A stretch of 64,000 nucleotides of DNA from Afipia clevelandensis ATCC 49720 (GTDB lineage Bacteria; Pseudomonadota; Alphaproteobacteria; Rhizobiales; Xanthobacteraceae). The notes below the pieces were generated by a model. It was not told the origin of the DNA. It searched no databases and saw only the letters and a list, made by a program, of their open reading frames with translations. The DNA is taken from positions 3,509,848-3,573,847 of the forward strand of contig NZ_KB375281.1 of the NCBI RefSeq assembly GCF_000336555.1, given 5' to 3'. This document shows positions 44,382 through 54,403 of the stretch, one piece after another; position 1 is the stretch's first letter, and every line of letters starts with the position of its first letter. Made by a program: the position numbers and the translations under genes.

Positions 44382-45098
44382 GTGACCGTCATCGCGTTGG
44401 CGTTCGCGGCGGGGCTGCTGTCGATCCTGTCGCCGTGCGTGCTGCCGCTGCTGCCCATTGTATTGGGCACGGCGGTCACGCAGCACCGATGGGGGCCGAT
44501 TGCACTCGCATCGGGTCTGGCCATTTCGTTTACGGTGCTCGGGCTGTTCATCGCAGTCGCCGGTTTCGCGCTCGGCCTGGACGGAAACGCATTTCGTCTG
44601 GCCGCGGCGATCGTCATGATTGCGATCGGGATGGTTTTGCTGATGCCATCCTGGCAAGTCCGTCTTGCTGCGGCGGGCGGTCCTGTGTCCGGCTGGGCCG
44701 ACCGGACGCTGGGTGGATTTTCCGGTTCGGGTCTGTGCGGTCAGTTCGCAATGGGGCTGCTGCTGGGGGCCGTCTGGTCGCCTTGCGTTGGACCGACACT
44801 CGGCGCGGCGTCGCTGCTCGCTTCGCAGGGACGTGACCTTTTTCAGGTCGCGCTCACGATGATGGCATTCGGCTTCGGCGCGGCCCTGCCGCTGGCTGTT
44901 CTGGGACTTCTGTCCCGCTCGGCCCTGATGAACATGCGCGGGCGCATGCTGTCAGCCGGACAATTCGGCAAGGGACTGCTGGGAGTGGCGCTGATCCTGA
45001 TCGGCGTTGGCATCGTCACCGGCGCAGACAAATGGATCGAGACCGTGCTCGTCAATATCTCACCGGCCTGGCTGACGGAATTAACGACGCGATTCTGA
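44382..45098 (+). CDS. ccdA: Cytochrome c biogenesis protein CcdA / DsbD transmembrane domain
   Basis: This 238-residue membrane protein has about six helices and the two conserved redox Cys: Cys19 in ILSPCVLPLLPIVLG and Cys135 in VWSPCVGPTLGAASLLAS. CcdA takes electrons from cytoplasmic thioredoxin and passes them to periplasmic thioredoxins for cytochrome c maturation or other disulfide reduction. It starts with GTG six bases after the thioredoxin-like gene. No other ccm genes are in the window. Confidence 0.9.
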   Translation: MTVIALAFAAGLLSILSPCVLPLLPIVLGTAVTQHRWGPIALASGLAISFTVLGLFIAVAGFALGLDGNAFRLAAAIVMIAIGMVLLMPSWQVRLAAAGGPVSGWADRTLGGFSGSGLCGQFAMGLLLGAVWSPCVGPTLGAASLLASQGRDLFQVALTMMAFGFGAALPLAVLGLLSRSALMNMRGRMLSAGQFGKGLLGVALILIGVGIVTGADKWIETVLVNISPAWLTELTTRF

Positions 45099-45116
45099 CG
45101 CGCGGGACAGTGCGCG

Positions 45117-46556
45117 CTAGCCGGTGCCGCCGACCGTGATGCGGTCCATGCGCAGCGTCGGCTGGCCGACGCCGACCGGCACGCCCTGTCCCTGCTTGCC
45201 GCAGGTGCCGATGCCGTCATCGAGCTGCAGGTCGTTGCCGACCATGGACACACGATGCAGGTCCGTCGGCCCGTTGCCGATCAGCATGGCGCCCTTGAGC
45301 GGCGCGCCGACCTTGCCGTTCTCGATTCGGTAAGCCTCGGTGCACTGGAAGACGTACTTTCCGGAGACGATATCGACCTGGCCGCCGCCGAAATTCACGG
45401 CGTAAATGCCGTTCTTCACCGACGCGAGGATTTCCGCCGGATCGCGCTCGCCCGCCAGCATGTAGGTGTTGGTCATGCGCGGCATCGGCACATGCGCATA
45501 GGATTCGCGCCGGCCGTTGCCGGTGGGCTTCATGTTCATCAGCCGCGCGTTCTGGCGGTCCTGCATGTAGCCGACCAGAATGCCGTCTTCGATCAGCATG
45601 GTGCGGTTGGTGGGCGTGCCTTCGTCGTCGATGGAGAGCGAGCCGCGCTTCGAGGAGATCGTGCCGTCGTCGACGACGGTGACGCCTTTCGCCGCGACCT
45701 GCTGGCCCATCAGGCCCGAGAACGCCGAGGTCTGCTTGCGGTTGAAGTCGCCTTCAAGTCCGTGGCCGACCGCTTCATGCAGCATCACGCCGGGCCAGCC
45801 GGGCGCGAGCACCACATCCATTTCACCGGCGGGCGCGGGCACCGATTCCAGATTGACCAGCGCCTGACGGATCGCGCCGTCGGCGGCCGTGCGCCACGCT
45901 TTCGTTTCGATGAAGCGCGCATAGCCTTCACGTCCGCCATAGCCGGCGCTGCCGCTTTCCTGCCGGTCGCCTGACCCGGCGACGACGGAAATGTTCACGC
46001 GCACGAGGGGGCGGATGTCGCGGTAGCTCTCGCCGTCAGGACGGACGATCTCCACCACCTGCCATGTTGCGCCCAGCGATACCGACACTTGGCGCACGCG
46101 CGGATCCTTGTCGCGGACATAGGCGTCGATCTCGGCCAGCAGCTTGACCTTGGTCTCGAAGGTTTGGCCGTCGAGCGGATTGTCGTCGCCATAGAGGCGA
46201 ACGTTGGTGTGGGACGGCGCGGCCGCGAACGTTCCGGAATAACCGCCGCGCACTGCGCTGACTGTATCGGCGGCGCGGATCAGCGCCGGCAGCGAGACGT
46301 CGGAGGAGTGGGCGTAACCCACCGCGTCGTCCTTGACCGCGCGCAGGCCGAAACCCTGCGCCGTGTCATAGGTCGCCTGCTTGAGGCGGCCATTGTCGAA
46401 ACTCAGCCCCTCGGACTGGCGGTATTCAAGAAACAGTTCGCCGTCGTCCGCGCCGGCGAGCCCGCGAACGATTTCCCGGCGCACGTCGTCGCGGCCAAGA
46501 CCGGCGCGATCGAGCAGGGAGGTGGTCGCGGGCGTAGCGTCGGACGGATGGCTCAT
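45117..46556 (-). CDS. tldD: Metalloprotease TldD
   Basis: This 479-residue TldD acts with TldE to process or degrade peptides, such as microcin precursors and antitoxins in E. coli. The zinc motif HExxxH is HEAVGH in VMLHEAVGHGLEGDFNRK, with family segments RVNISVVAGSGDRQESG and NTYMLAGERDP. The start is the ATG preceded by CAGGAG; an upstream TTG is less likely. tldE is not in the window. It is followed leftward by an 18-bp gap before the convergent ccdA. Confidence 0.93.
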   Translation of the reverse strand: MSHPSDATPATTSLLDRAGLGRDDVRREIVRGLAGADDGELFLEYRQSEGLSFDNGRLKQATYDTAQGFGLRAVKDDAVGYAHSSDVSLPALIRAADTVSAVRGGYSGTFAAAPSHTNVRLYGDDNPLDGQTFETKVKLLAEIDAYVRDKDPRVRQVSVSLGATWQVVEIVRPDGESYRDIRPLVRVNISVVAGSGDRQESGSAGYGGREGYARFIETKAWRTAADGAIRQALVNLESVPAPAGEMDVVLAPGWPGVMLHEAVGHGLEGDFNRKQTSAFSGLMGQQVAAKGVTVVDDGTISSKRGSLSIDDEGTPTNRTMLIEDGILVGYMQDRQNARLMNMKPTGNGRRESYAHVPMPRMTNTYMLAGERDPAEILASVKNGIYAVNFGGGQVDIVSGKYVFQCTEAYRIENGKVGAPLKGAMLIGNGPTDLHRVSMVGNDLQLDDGIGTCGKQGQGVPVGVGQPTLRMDRITVGGTG

Positions 46557-46665
46557 CAAGAACTCCTGGGAATGCCGGGATCGCAGGGCATGGCGGCGGG
46601 ATCAGGTCCCAAGATAGGGACGATCGTGCCCGAGGGCGAGGGCCGGAGGGACAGGTTCCGCAGGC

Positions 46666-47205
46666 TCAAGGCAGCTTGTCGTAGCCTTCGCCAAGACCCT
46701 TCAGACTGAGCGGGAAGCCGATACCTTCTTCCGGGGTCTCGAAGATGATGAAGGTCGCCGTCTTGGCGGTCTTGAGCTGGTTGAGCAGGGTGTCGTCCAT
46801 CACGACTTCGGCAACGCAGCCGTTGGGCAGGCAGCGCACGAATCCGGCCCGGCCCACATCCTTGTCGTCGAGCTTGAGTCCGAGGCCTGAGGGCAGCAGC
46901 ACGCCCAACGGGGCAACCACCCGCATCAGCTTGCTCTTCTGGTCTGCGGTTTTAAGAATAATGACGGTCAGGCCCGCATTGGAGCGGTCTTCCGCCACCA
47001 CGCTCTGGATCAGGGCGCATTGTTCGGCCTGCGCACCGGCGGGGGTGTCGCAGCGAATCTGCCAGTCGCCATGGACCGATTTGACGGCTCCCTGAGCCAG
47101 GGCTGGCGCGGTCCCTGCAAAAACCGCCACAACGGCTGCAGCGACAAGCCAGACCGGCGCCATCGCGCGGCTGCGGGTCAGGGAAGGCTGGTTTCGCACG
47201 CCCAT
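46666..47205 (-). CDS. Invasion-associated locus B (IalB) family secreted protein
   Basis: This 179-residue protein has a signal peptide (hydrophobic stretch VWLVAAAVVAVFAGTAPALAQ). The mature part shows the IalB pattern: VHGDWQIRCDTPAG, EQCALIQSV, VIILKTAD and RCLPNGCVAEVVMDD. Four Cys residues are typical. IalB of Bartonella affects invasion of erythrocytes; in free-living rhizobia the role is unknown. The start was set at an ATG whose leader encodes a credible signal peptide. It is separated from tldD by 109 bp in the same direction. Confidence 0.88.
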   Translation of the reverse strand: MGVRNQPSLTRSRAMAPVWLVAAAVVAVFAGTAPALAQGAVKSVHGDWQIRCDTPAGAQAEQCALIQSVVAEDRSNAGLTVIILKTADQKSKLMRVVAPLGVLLPSGLGLKLDDKDVGRAGFVRCLPNGCVAEVVMDDTLLNQLKTAKTATFIIFETPEEGIGFPLSLKGLGEGYDKLP

Positions 47206-47662
47206 CGGGCTCAATCCTTGCTCAATCTCTGGCATAAGTCCGGTAATCCGGCGTTTTCCCGCGCCACGCCTGTCTGGCCGCTGGTTGACAGGGCAATGAC
47301 GGCGGCTTGAGGGCAGGCCTGCGGGCAGAATCTGCCACCGGAATACACCATCACCGCCGCGAATCGGGTCCTCGCTGCGTATCTCGCCCGTGCGTACAAC
47401 GGGCATTCCAAGTGTCAAGCATTCTCGGGCCGCCGGGGTGCCGGTTTTCAGCCCATTTGCCAATGGGATTCCGCCTGTGTGCCCGCCTTATTACGTGCAT
47501 TGCGGTAGGCATGGAATTATGGTTTGAGAAGCTTGAAATTCGACGCGTTCTAACCTTCGGCTTTCGGCCGAAACAATGACCGCGCCTGAGAATGCAGGCT
47601 TAAATGCAGATCTTGCCGCCCGGCAGGATCGCTGGGGTGACGAAAGCAGGAGCGATAGCGGC
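47206..47662. other. 457-bp divergent region between the IalB gene and ctaC
   Basis: No convincing gene is seen; a 90-codon rightward frame has no ribosome site or recognisable fold. A perfect 12-bp palindrome TTTCGGCCGAAA at 47562-47573 lies 90 bp before ctaC and may be an operator. The region must hold the promoter of the cox operon, but I could not assign -35 and -10 boxes with confidence. Confidence 0.5.
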
Positions 47663-48511
47663 ATGAAGATGTCGAATGGCCAGATGGGCCGGCGAGTACT
47701 GGGCTTTGCGGTGGCTGCCACCGTGCTTGCCGCGGCAGGGGCAGCTTTCGCGGCGGGCGGGACCCTCGGTCAGCCGTCGCCCTGGGAATATACGCTCCAG
47801 CCGTCCGCATCGCCGGTGATGGACAACATCACCTGGTTCCACAACTTCCTGCTCTGGATCATCAGCGCGATCACGATTTTCGTGCTGATCCTGCTCATCC
47901 TCGTTGCGGTGAAGTTCAACGCGAAGTCGAACCCCGTTCCGTCGAAGACCACCCATAACACGCTGATCGAAGTGGTCTGGACCATCGTGCCGGTCCTCGT
48001 TCTCGTCGGCATCGCGGTGCCGTCGTTCCGCCTGCTGTTCCAGCAGCTCGACATTCCGAAAGCCGATCTCACCATCAAGGCCACCGGAAAGCAGTGGTAC
48101 TGGACCTACACCTATCCGGATAACGGCAAGTTCGAGTTCGATTCGCTGATGGTCGCCGACAAGGCGCCGCGCCTGCTCGCCGTGGACAACGAGGTCGTGG
48201 TGCCGGTGAACAAGGTGATCCGGGTGCAGGTCACCGGCGCCGACGTCATCCATTCCTTCGCGATGCCGGCGTTCGGTGTGAAGATCGACGCCGTTCCGGG
48301 CCGCCTCAACGAAACCTGGTTCAAGGCGACCAAGGAAGGCATGTATTACGGCCAGTGCTCCGAGCTTTGCGGCAAGGACCACGCCTACATGCCGATCGCG
48401 ATCAAGGTCGTGAACGATCAGGAATTCACCACCTGGGTCGAGGCGGCGAAGAAGAAGTACGCAACCAACCCCGCAAATTCCTATGCGTCGATCGGGACGG
48501 TTGCGCAGTAA
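47663..48511 (+). CDS. ctaC: Cytochrome c oxidase subunit II
   Basis: This subunit carries the CuA centre and accepts electrons from cytochrome c for the aa3 oxidase. The 282-residue precursor has a signal sequence (VLGFAVAATVLAAAGAAFA), two transmembrane helices (about 58-85 and 105-125), and the periplasmic cupredoxin domain. CuA ligands are visible in VIHSFAMPAFGVKIDAVPG and GQCSELCGKDHAYMPI (Cys, Cys, His, Met). The aromatic electron-entry patch KQWYWTYTYPD is present. An AGGAG site is about ten bases before the ATG. It is the first gene of the cox operon. Confidence 0.95.
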   Translation: MKMSNGQMGRRVLGFAVAATVLAAAGAAFAAGGTLGQPSPWEYTLQPSASPVMDNITWFHNFLLWIISAITIFVLILLILVAVKFNAKSNPVPSKTTHNTLIEVVWTIVPVLVLVGIAVPSFRLLFQQLDIPKADLTIKATGKQWYWTYTYPDNGKFEFDSLMVADKAPRLLAVDNEVVVPVNKVIRVQVTGADVIHSFAMPAFGVKIDAVPGRLNETWFKATKEGMYYGQCSELCGKDHAYMPIAIKVVNDQEFTTWVEAAKKKYATNPANSYASIGTVAQ

Positions 48512-48601
48512 GCACATTAAGACGGGCGGGCGAGGCGCAAGCCGCCCGCACCGCAAGGCTGACAGGATTAGCTGACGGCACTACGAGGCTAAAGGGATTA
48601 G

Positions 48602-50221
<1,620 letters not shown>

Positions 50222-50241
50222 GCACGCGGATTCAAGACAGG

Positions 50242-50273
50242 CATCCGCCGCGGCCCAGCGGCCACGGCGGATG
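50242..50273 (+). other. Intercistronic hairpin between ctaD and ctaB
   Basis: CATCCGCCG at 50242-50250 pairs exactly with CGGCGGATG at 50265-50273. An inner GGCC-CAGC-GGCC extends the stem with one mismatch. There is no T run, so it is not an intrinsic terminator. Confidence 0.7.
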
Positions 50274-50299
50274 AAACGTTCAGGAAGCGAGTTCAGATT

Positions 50300-51241
50300 T
50301 TGTCGGTTGTCGACCATCACGCGATTGATCTGTCGCCCCGCATCTCGGAAGCGGGCGTCGCCGATTACATTGCGCTGCTGAAGCCGCGGGTGATGTCGCT
50401 GGTGGTGTTCACCGCGCTGGTCGGCCTTGTCATCGCTCCCGGCCATTTCCATCCCGTGCTGGCGATCACCTCGATCCTCTGCATCGCCGTCGGCGGCGGC
50501 GCCTCCGGCGCGCTGAACATGTGGTACGAGGGCGATATCGACGCACTGATGTCGCGCACCGCGAACCGTCCGATCCCGCGCGGCCGCATCCTGCCGGGTG
50601 AAGCGCTGGCCTTCGGCCTGACCCTCGCCTTCTTCTCGGTGATGACGCTCGGCATTCTGGTGAACTGGCTGGCCGGCGCGCTGCTCGCATTTACGATCTT
50701 CTTCTACGTCGTGGTCTACACGATGGGTCTCAAGCGCTATACGGCGCAGAACATCGTGATCGGCGGCGCCGCAGGCGCGTTGCCGCCGGTGGTGGCATGG
50801 GCCGCGGCGACGGGTTCGCTGTCGCCGGAGCCGATCCTGCTGTTCCTGATCATCTTCCTGTGGACGCCGCCGCACTTCTGGGCGCTGGCGCTGTTCCGCA
50901 CCGATGATTACGGCCGCGCCAACATCCCGATGCTGCCGAATGTTGCCGGTCCCGATGCGACGCGGCTGCAGATCCTGCTCTACACCATCCTTCTGGTGGC
51001 GGTAGCGGCCTCGCCCTGGCCGCTCGGCTATTTCAGCGCGGTGTATGGCGTGACGTCGCTTGTGCTCGGCGCAGGCATGCTGTGGTACGCGATCCAGGTC
51101 TATCGCCATCGCACCGGCAGCGCGGCGCTGCGCGCCACGCGCGGGCTGTTCAAGTTCTCGATCCTGTATCTGTTCGCACTGTTCGCTGTGCTGCTGCTCG
51201 AAGTCGTGGCGTCGGCGGTGATGCGGGCGATCGGATCATGA
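50300..51241 (+). CDS. ctaB: Protoheme IX farnesyltransferase (heme O synthase)
   Basis: This 313-residue UbiA-type prenyltransferase attaches farnesyl to heme b, making heme o, the precursor of heme a. Its Asp-rich motif is [20 protein letters not shown], and the second motif region lies in [20 protein letters not shown]. It has about nine transmembrane helices. It begins with TTG. The ATGA overlap at the end joins it to the small coxF-like gene. Confidence 0.95.
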   Translation: MSVVDHHAIDLSPRISEAGVADYIALLKPRVMSLVVFTALVGLVIAPGHFHPVLAITSILCIAVGGGASGALNMWYEGDIDALMSRTANRPIPRGRILPGEALAFGLTLAFFSVMTLGILVNWLAGALLAFTIFFYVVVYTMGLKRYTAQNIVIGGAAGALPPVVAWAAATGSLSPEPILLFLIIFLWTPPHFWALALFRTDDYGRANIPMLPNVAGPDATRLQILLYTILLVAVAASPWPLGYFSAVYGVTSLVLGAGMLWYAIQVYRHRTGSAALRATRGLFKFSILYLFALFAVLLLEVVASAVMRAIGS

Positions 51242-51423
51242 GCGCGGGCCTGGTCATGGACAGCAAGAAACCGCAGCAGCAGGGTATCGTTCTCACGCCG
51301 GAGCAGAAGAAGCGCCAGCGCGAGCGTTCGATCGCCATTGCCGTGGCGCTCGGCGTGCTGGTCCTGCTGTTTTTCGCGGTCACGCTTGTGAAGGGCCCGG
51401 CCGTCCTTCAGCGGCCGATCTGA
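51238..51423 (+). CDS. Small CoxF-like membrane protein
   Basis: This 61-residue protein has one transmembrane helix ([21 protein letters not shown]) preceded by a basic stretch ([11 protein letters not shown]), which predicts a cytoplasmic N-terminus. Its start overlaps the ctaB stop in an ATGA, so translation is coupled. The position between ctaB and ctaG matches the small coxF gene of rhizobial cox operons; the function, probably in oxidase assembly, is not established. An in-frame ATG at 51256 is an alternative start. Confidence 0.75.
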   Translation: MSAGLVMDSKKPQQQGIVLTPEQKKRQRERSIAIAVALGVLVLLFFAVTLVKGPAVLQRPI

Positions 51424-51431
51424 CGGAGGCG

Positions 51432-52049
51432 ATGCGCGACATGACGCAACAGCCCGCCAGCAAGAAGCCTCGCATCAGCCGCGACGTCATGATCGCGTCG
51501 ATCTGCGGCTTCGTGGTCGCCTTCATGGTGGGCGCGTCCTACGCGGCGGTGCCGTTCTACAACTGGTTCTGCCGCACCACCGGCTTTAACGGCACCACGC
51601 AGGTCGCCACCTCCACGCCGGAAAAATCGCTCGAGCGTCGCATCAATGTGCGCTTCGATTCCAATGTCAGCGGCGGATTGCCGTGGAAATTCCAGCCCGA
51701 GCAGAACGAGATTTCGGTCAAGATCGGCGAGGTGGTGACCGTCTATTACACCGTTACGAATCAGTCGGCGCGTGCGACCACGGGCGTCGCCGCCTACAAT
51801 GTCGCGCCGCTGACGGTCGGAGCCTTCTTCCAGAAGATCAACTGCTTCTGCTTCACCGAGCAGGCCTTCGGGCCCGGTGAAAAGCGCGAGATGGCGGTGG
51901 TCTTCTATGTCGATCCGGCGCTCGCCGCCGACCGCGAATATGACGACCTCAACACCATCACCCTGTCTTACACCTTCTACCCTGTGAAAGATCCGGCACC
52001 GAAGCCGCTCGCGGCGACGGAGACGGACAAGCGCAAGGGCAATCTTTGA
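51432..52049 (+). CDS. ctaG: Cytochrome c oxidase assembly protein CtaG (Cox11 family)
   Basis: This protein delivers copper to the CuB site of subunit I. The 205-residue protein has one N-terminal transmembrane helix ([21 protein letters not shown]) followed by a periplasmic immunoglobulin-like domain. The conserved copper-binding CFCF lies at Cys138 and Cys140 ([17 protein letters not shown]). It follows the coxF-like gene by eight bases. GGAGG lies two bases before this ATG and eleven before the next (51441), so either start is possible. Confidence 0.93.
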   Translation: MRDMTQQPASKKPRISRDVMIASICGFVVAFMVGASYAAVPFYNWFCRTTGFNGTTQVATSTPEKSLERRINVRFDSNVSGGLPWKFQPEQNEISVKIGEVVTVYYTVTNQSARATTGVAAYNVAPLTVGAFFQKINCFCFTEQAFGPGEKREMAVVFYVDPALAADREYDDLNTITLSYTFYPVKDPAPKPLAATETDKRKGNL

Positions 52050-52106
52050 TTTTTCGGCTATAACTACGACACGCGCCGGCTGATACCGGCATCACGGAGA
52101 GACCAC

Positions 52107-53003
52107 ATGGCAACGGGCCAAGCCAAGCACCACGACTATCACCTCGTCGATCCGAGCCCGTGGCCGGTCGTCGGCTCCATCTCGGCCTTCATCATGGCTG
52201 TCGGCGCCGTCGCATGGATGCACAAGATGTTCGCCGGTGCGCCGATCGTGTTCGGCGTCGGCACCATCGGTGTGCTCTACACCATGGCAAGCTGGTGGGG
52301 CGATGTGATCCGTGAAGCCCAGTACAAGGGCGACCACACCCGCGTCGTGCAGTTGCATCACCGCTACGGCATGATCCTGTTCATCGCCTCCGAAGTGATG
52401 TTCTTCGTGGCGTGGTTCTGGGCCTACTTCAACGCGGCGCTGTTCCCGGCCGATCCGGTTCACATGACCCGCGATGCGCTGTTCGGCTGCGGCGCCGGCG
52501 TGTCTCCGGCGGATTGCAAGATTCCGGGCGTCTGGCCGCCGCACGGCATCGAGACCTTCGATCCGTGGCATCTGCCGCTGCTCAACACCCTGATCCTGCT
52601 GACCTCGGGCACCACGGTGACCTGGGCGCATCACGCGCTGCTCGAAGGCGACCGCAAGGGCCTGAAGTGGGGTCTGATCCTCACTGTGGTGCTCGGCGCG
52701 CTGTTCACCTGTGTGCAGGCTTTCGAGTACAGCCATGCGGCGTTCAGCTTCGCCGGCAATGTCTATGGCGCGACCTTCTTCATGGCGACCGGCTTCCACG
52801 GCTTCCACGTTCTGGTCGGCACCATCTTCCTGCTGGTCTGTCTGTTCCGCGCCTATGCCGGTCACTTCACGCCGAAGCAGCATCTCGGCTTCGAGTTCGC
52901 TGCCTGGTACTGGCACTTCGTCGACGTGGTGTGGCTGTTCCTGTTCATCTGCATCTATGTCTGGGGACACGGCGCCTCGACCATGGCTCACGGCGCGCAC
53001 TGA
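52107..53003 (+). CDS. ctaE: Cytochrome c oxidase subunit III
   Basis: This 298-residue subunit with seven transmembrane helices stabilises the catalytic core. Family segments are [60 protein letters not shown] and [17 protein letters not shown], ending with [20 protein letters not shown] strong intrinsic terminator follows 22 bases after the stop, closing the core cox transcript. Confidence 0.96.
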   Translation: MATGQAKHHDYHLVDPSPWPVVGSISAFIMAVGAVAWMHKMFAGAPIVFGVGTIGVLYTMASWWGDVIREAQYKGDHTRVVQLHHRYGMILFIASEVMFFVAWFWAYFNAALFPADPVHMTRDALFGCGAGVSPADCKIPGVWPPHGIETFDPWHLPLLNTLILLTSGTTVTWAHHALLEGDRKGLKWGLILTVVLGALFTCVQAFEYSHAAFSFAGNVYGATFFMATGFHGFHVLVGTIFLLVCLFRAYAGHFTPKQHLGFEFAAWYWHFVDVVWLFLFICIYVWGHGASTMAHGAH

Positions 53004-53025
53004 TCGCGCCCGGCCTGAAATCATC

Positions 53026-53052
53026 AGGGCGGCCTTCGGGCCGCCCTTTTTC
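53026..53052 (+). terminator. Intrinsic terminator of the cox operon
   Basis: The 8-bp stem GGGCGGCC/GGCCGCCC is closed by the extra-stable TTCG tetraloop and followed by a run of five T. Confidence 0.92.
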
Positions 53053-53116
53053 GTGATCGGAGACCTCTTGCGAGGATGCGTTCGCGGGCGTAGCGAAAGG
53101 CGATGAGGAGAACGGC

Positions 53117-53509
53117 ATGACCACCGATATGGCTCCGGCGACGCTGTCGCAGACCGTCATGCGCGGCCTCGCCTGCAAGTGCCCGCGCTGCGGCGAGGGC
53201 AAGCTCTATGCGGGCTTTCTGTCGCTGCGGCCCCATTGCGAGTCGTGCGGTCTCGACTATGCCTTTATCGACGCGGGCGACGGCCCGGCGATTTTCATCA
53301 TCATGATCGCCGGCTTCATCGTGGTCGGCGCCGCATTGTTCGTGGAGATAAAGTATCAGCCGCCGTTCTGGGTTCATGCGGCGCTCTGGGGACCGCTGAT
53401 TTTGGCAACGACCCTGCTGCCGCTGCGCGCGATGAAAGCGTTATTGATCGACCTGCAATACTTTCACAAGGCGGCCGAAGGCCAGCTTGTGAAGCGCGAA
53501 TCGAAATGA
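53117..53509 (+). CDS. DUF983 family zinc-ribbon membrane protein
   Basis: This 130-residue protein has an N-terminal zinc ribbon, CKCPRCGEGKLYAGFLSLRP then CESCGLDY, and two transmembrane helices (FIIMIAGFIVVGAALFVEI and a second near 85-105). DUF983 is almost always found between the oxidase genes and SURF1 in alphaproteobacteria, which suggests a role in oxidase assembly. Its stop overlaps the SURF1 start by ATGA. Confidence 0.9.
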   Translation: MTTDMAPATLSQTVMRGLACKCPRCGEGKLYAGFLSLRPHCESCGLDYAFIDAGDGPAIFIIMIAGFIVVGAALFVEIKYQPPFWVHAALWGPLILATTLLPLRAMKALLIDLQYFHKAAEGQLVKRESK

Positions 53510-54273
53510 CGGGGCAGCCGGCAGTTCAGCCGCAGCACGCGCGAGGCATTTTCGGCCTCGCGGTGATCGCGCTGGTCATGGTGTCGGTGCTTGTCAGCCT
53601 TGGCCTGTGGCAGCTTCGCCGCAAGGACGAGAAGCACGCGCTGATCGCAGCGCTGACCGAACGGTTGGCCGCCGCTCCGGTTGCGCTGCCGGCGGCGGCG
53701 CAATGGCCCGCGCTCACCCCGGCGCATGACGAATTCCGGCGGGTCAAGTTCACCGCGACGCTTGAGAACAAGCCGGACGCGATGGTCTACAGTTCCGGCT
53801 CCGCGGTGCGCGACGATGTAACCGGGCCGGGAACATGGACATTCGTTCCGGCGCGGCTGGCGGATGGACGCAGCGTCGTCATCAATGCGGGCTTCGTCCA
53901 GAATACGATGCAGGATCGCGCGCAGCAGGATCGCGCCGTCCGCCCGCTGATTACCGGCACACCGGCCGAATTCACCGGCTATCTGCGCTTTCCCGAAGCC
54001 GCGGGAACGCTGACGCCCCATGAGGACAGCAGCAAGCGGCTCTGGTTCACACGCGATGTTCCGTCGATGGCGCAGGCGCTCGGATGGGGCGAAATCGCGC
54101 CGTTCTATATCGACCTCGAATCGCCGCAGCCGCTATCCGGCATTCCGAAGCCCGGCCCGCTGCATGTGCGGCTCAAGGACGATCACCTGCAATATGCCAT
54201 CACCTGGTTCGGTCTGGCGCTGGTGGTCGCAGGGGCCTTCGTGGCCTGGGTGATCCAGCGCCGTCGGGCATGA
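53506..54273 (+). CDS. SURF1 family cytochrome oxidase biogenesis protein
   Basis: SURF1/Shy1 proteins help heme a insertion into subunit I. The 255-residue product has N-terminal and C-terminal transmembrane helices (LAVIALVMVSVLVSLGLWQL and YAITWFGLALVVAGAFVAWV) and a periplasmic domain. It carries the family motifs GLWQLRRKDEK near the first helix and TWFGLA at the last. The start overlaps the DUF983 stop. The long frame upstream lies inside DUF983 and is not used. Confidence 0.9.
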   Translation: MTGQPAVQPQHARGIFGLAVIALVMVSVLVSLGLWQLRRKDEKHALIAALTERLAAAPVALPAAAQWPALTPAHDEFRRVKFTATLENKPDAMVYSSGSAVRDDVTGPGTWTFVPARLADGRSVVINAGFVQNTMQDRAQQDRAVRPLITGTPAEFTGYLRFPEAAGTLTPHEDSSKRLWFTRDVPSMAQALGWGEIAPFYIDLESPQPLSGIPKPGPLHVRLKDDHLQYAITWFGLALVVAGAFVAWVIQRRRA

Positions 54274-54366
54274 CCCGCGCTATTCGGCTTCCTTGTGAAG
54301 GCGGAAAACAGCCGATATGGTGCGGCTCGATCCGGCGGGTAGCTGGATAATTTAATCATCATTATC

Positions 54367-54393
54367 AAAGGCTTGCGACGGGCTTGAGCCTTT
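54367..54393 (+). other. Inverted repeat abutting the thrC ribosome-binding site
   Basis: AAAGGCT at 54367-54373 pairs exactly with AGCCTTT at 54387-54393, with a 13-base loop. The right arm ends where the GGAGG of thrC begins (54394). Confidence 0.5.
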
Positions 54394-54403
54394 GGAGGAT
54401 CGC

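Noticed and set aside
47307..47579. 90-codon rightward frame before ctaC
   Set aside because: It has no ribosome site, mixed composition and no recognisable motif; it is probably chance in a regulatory region.
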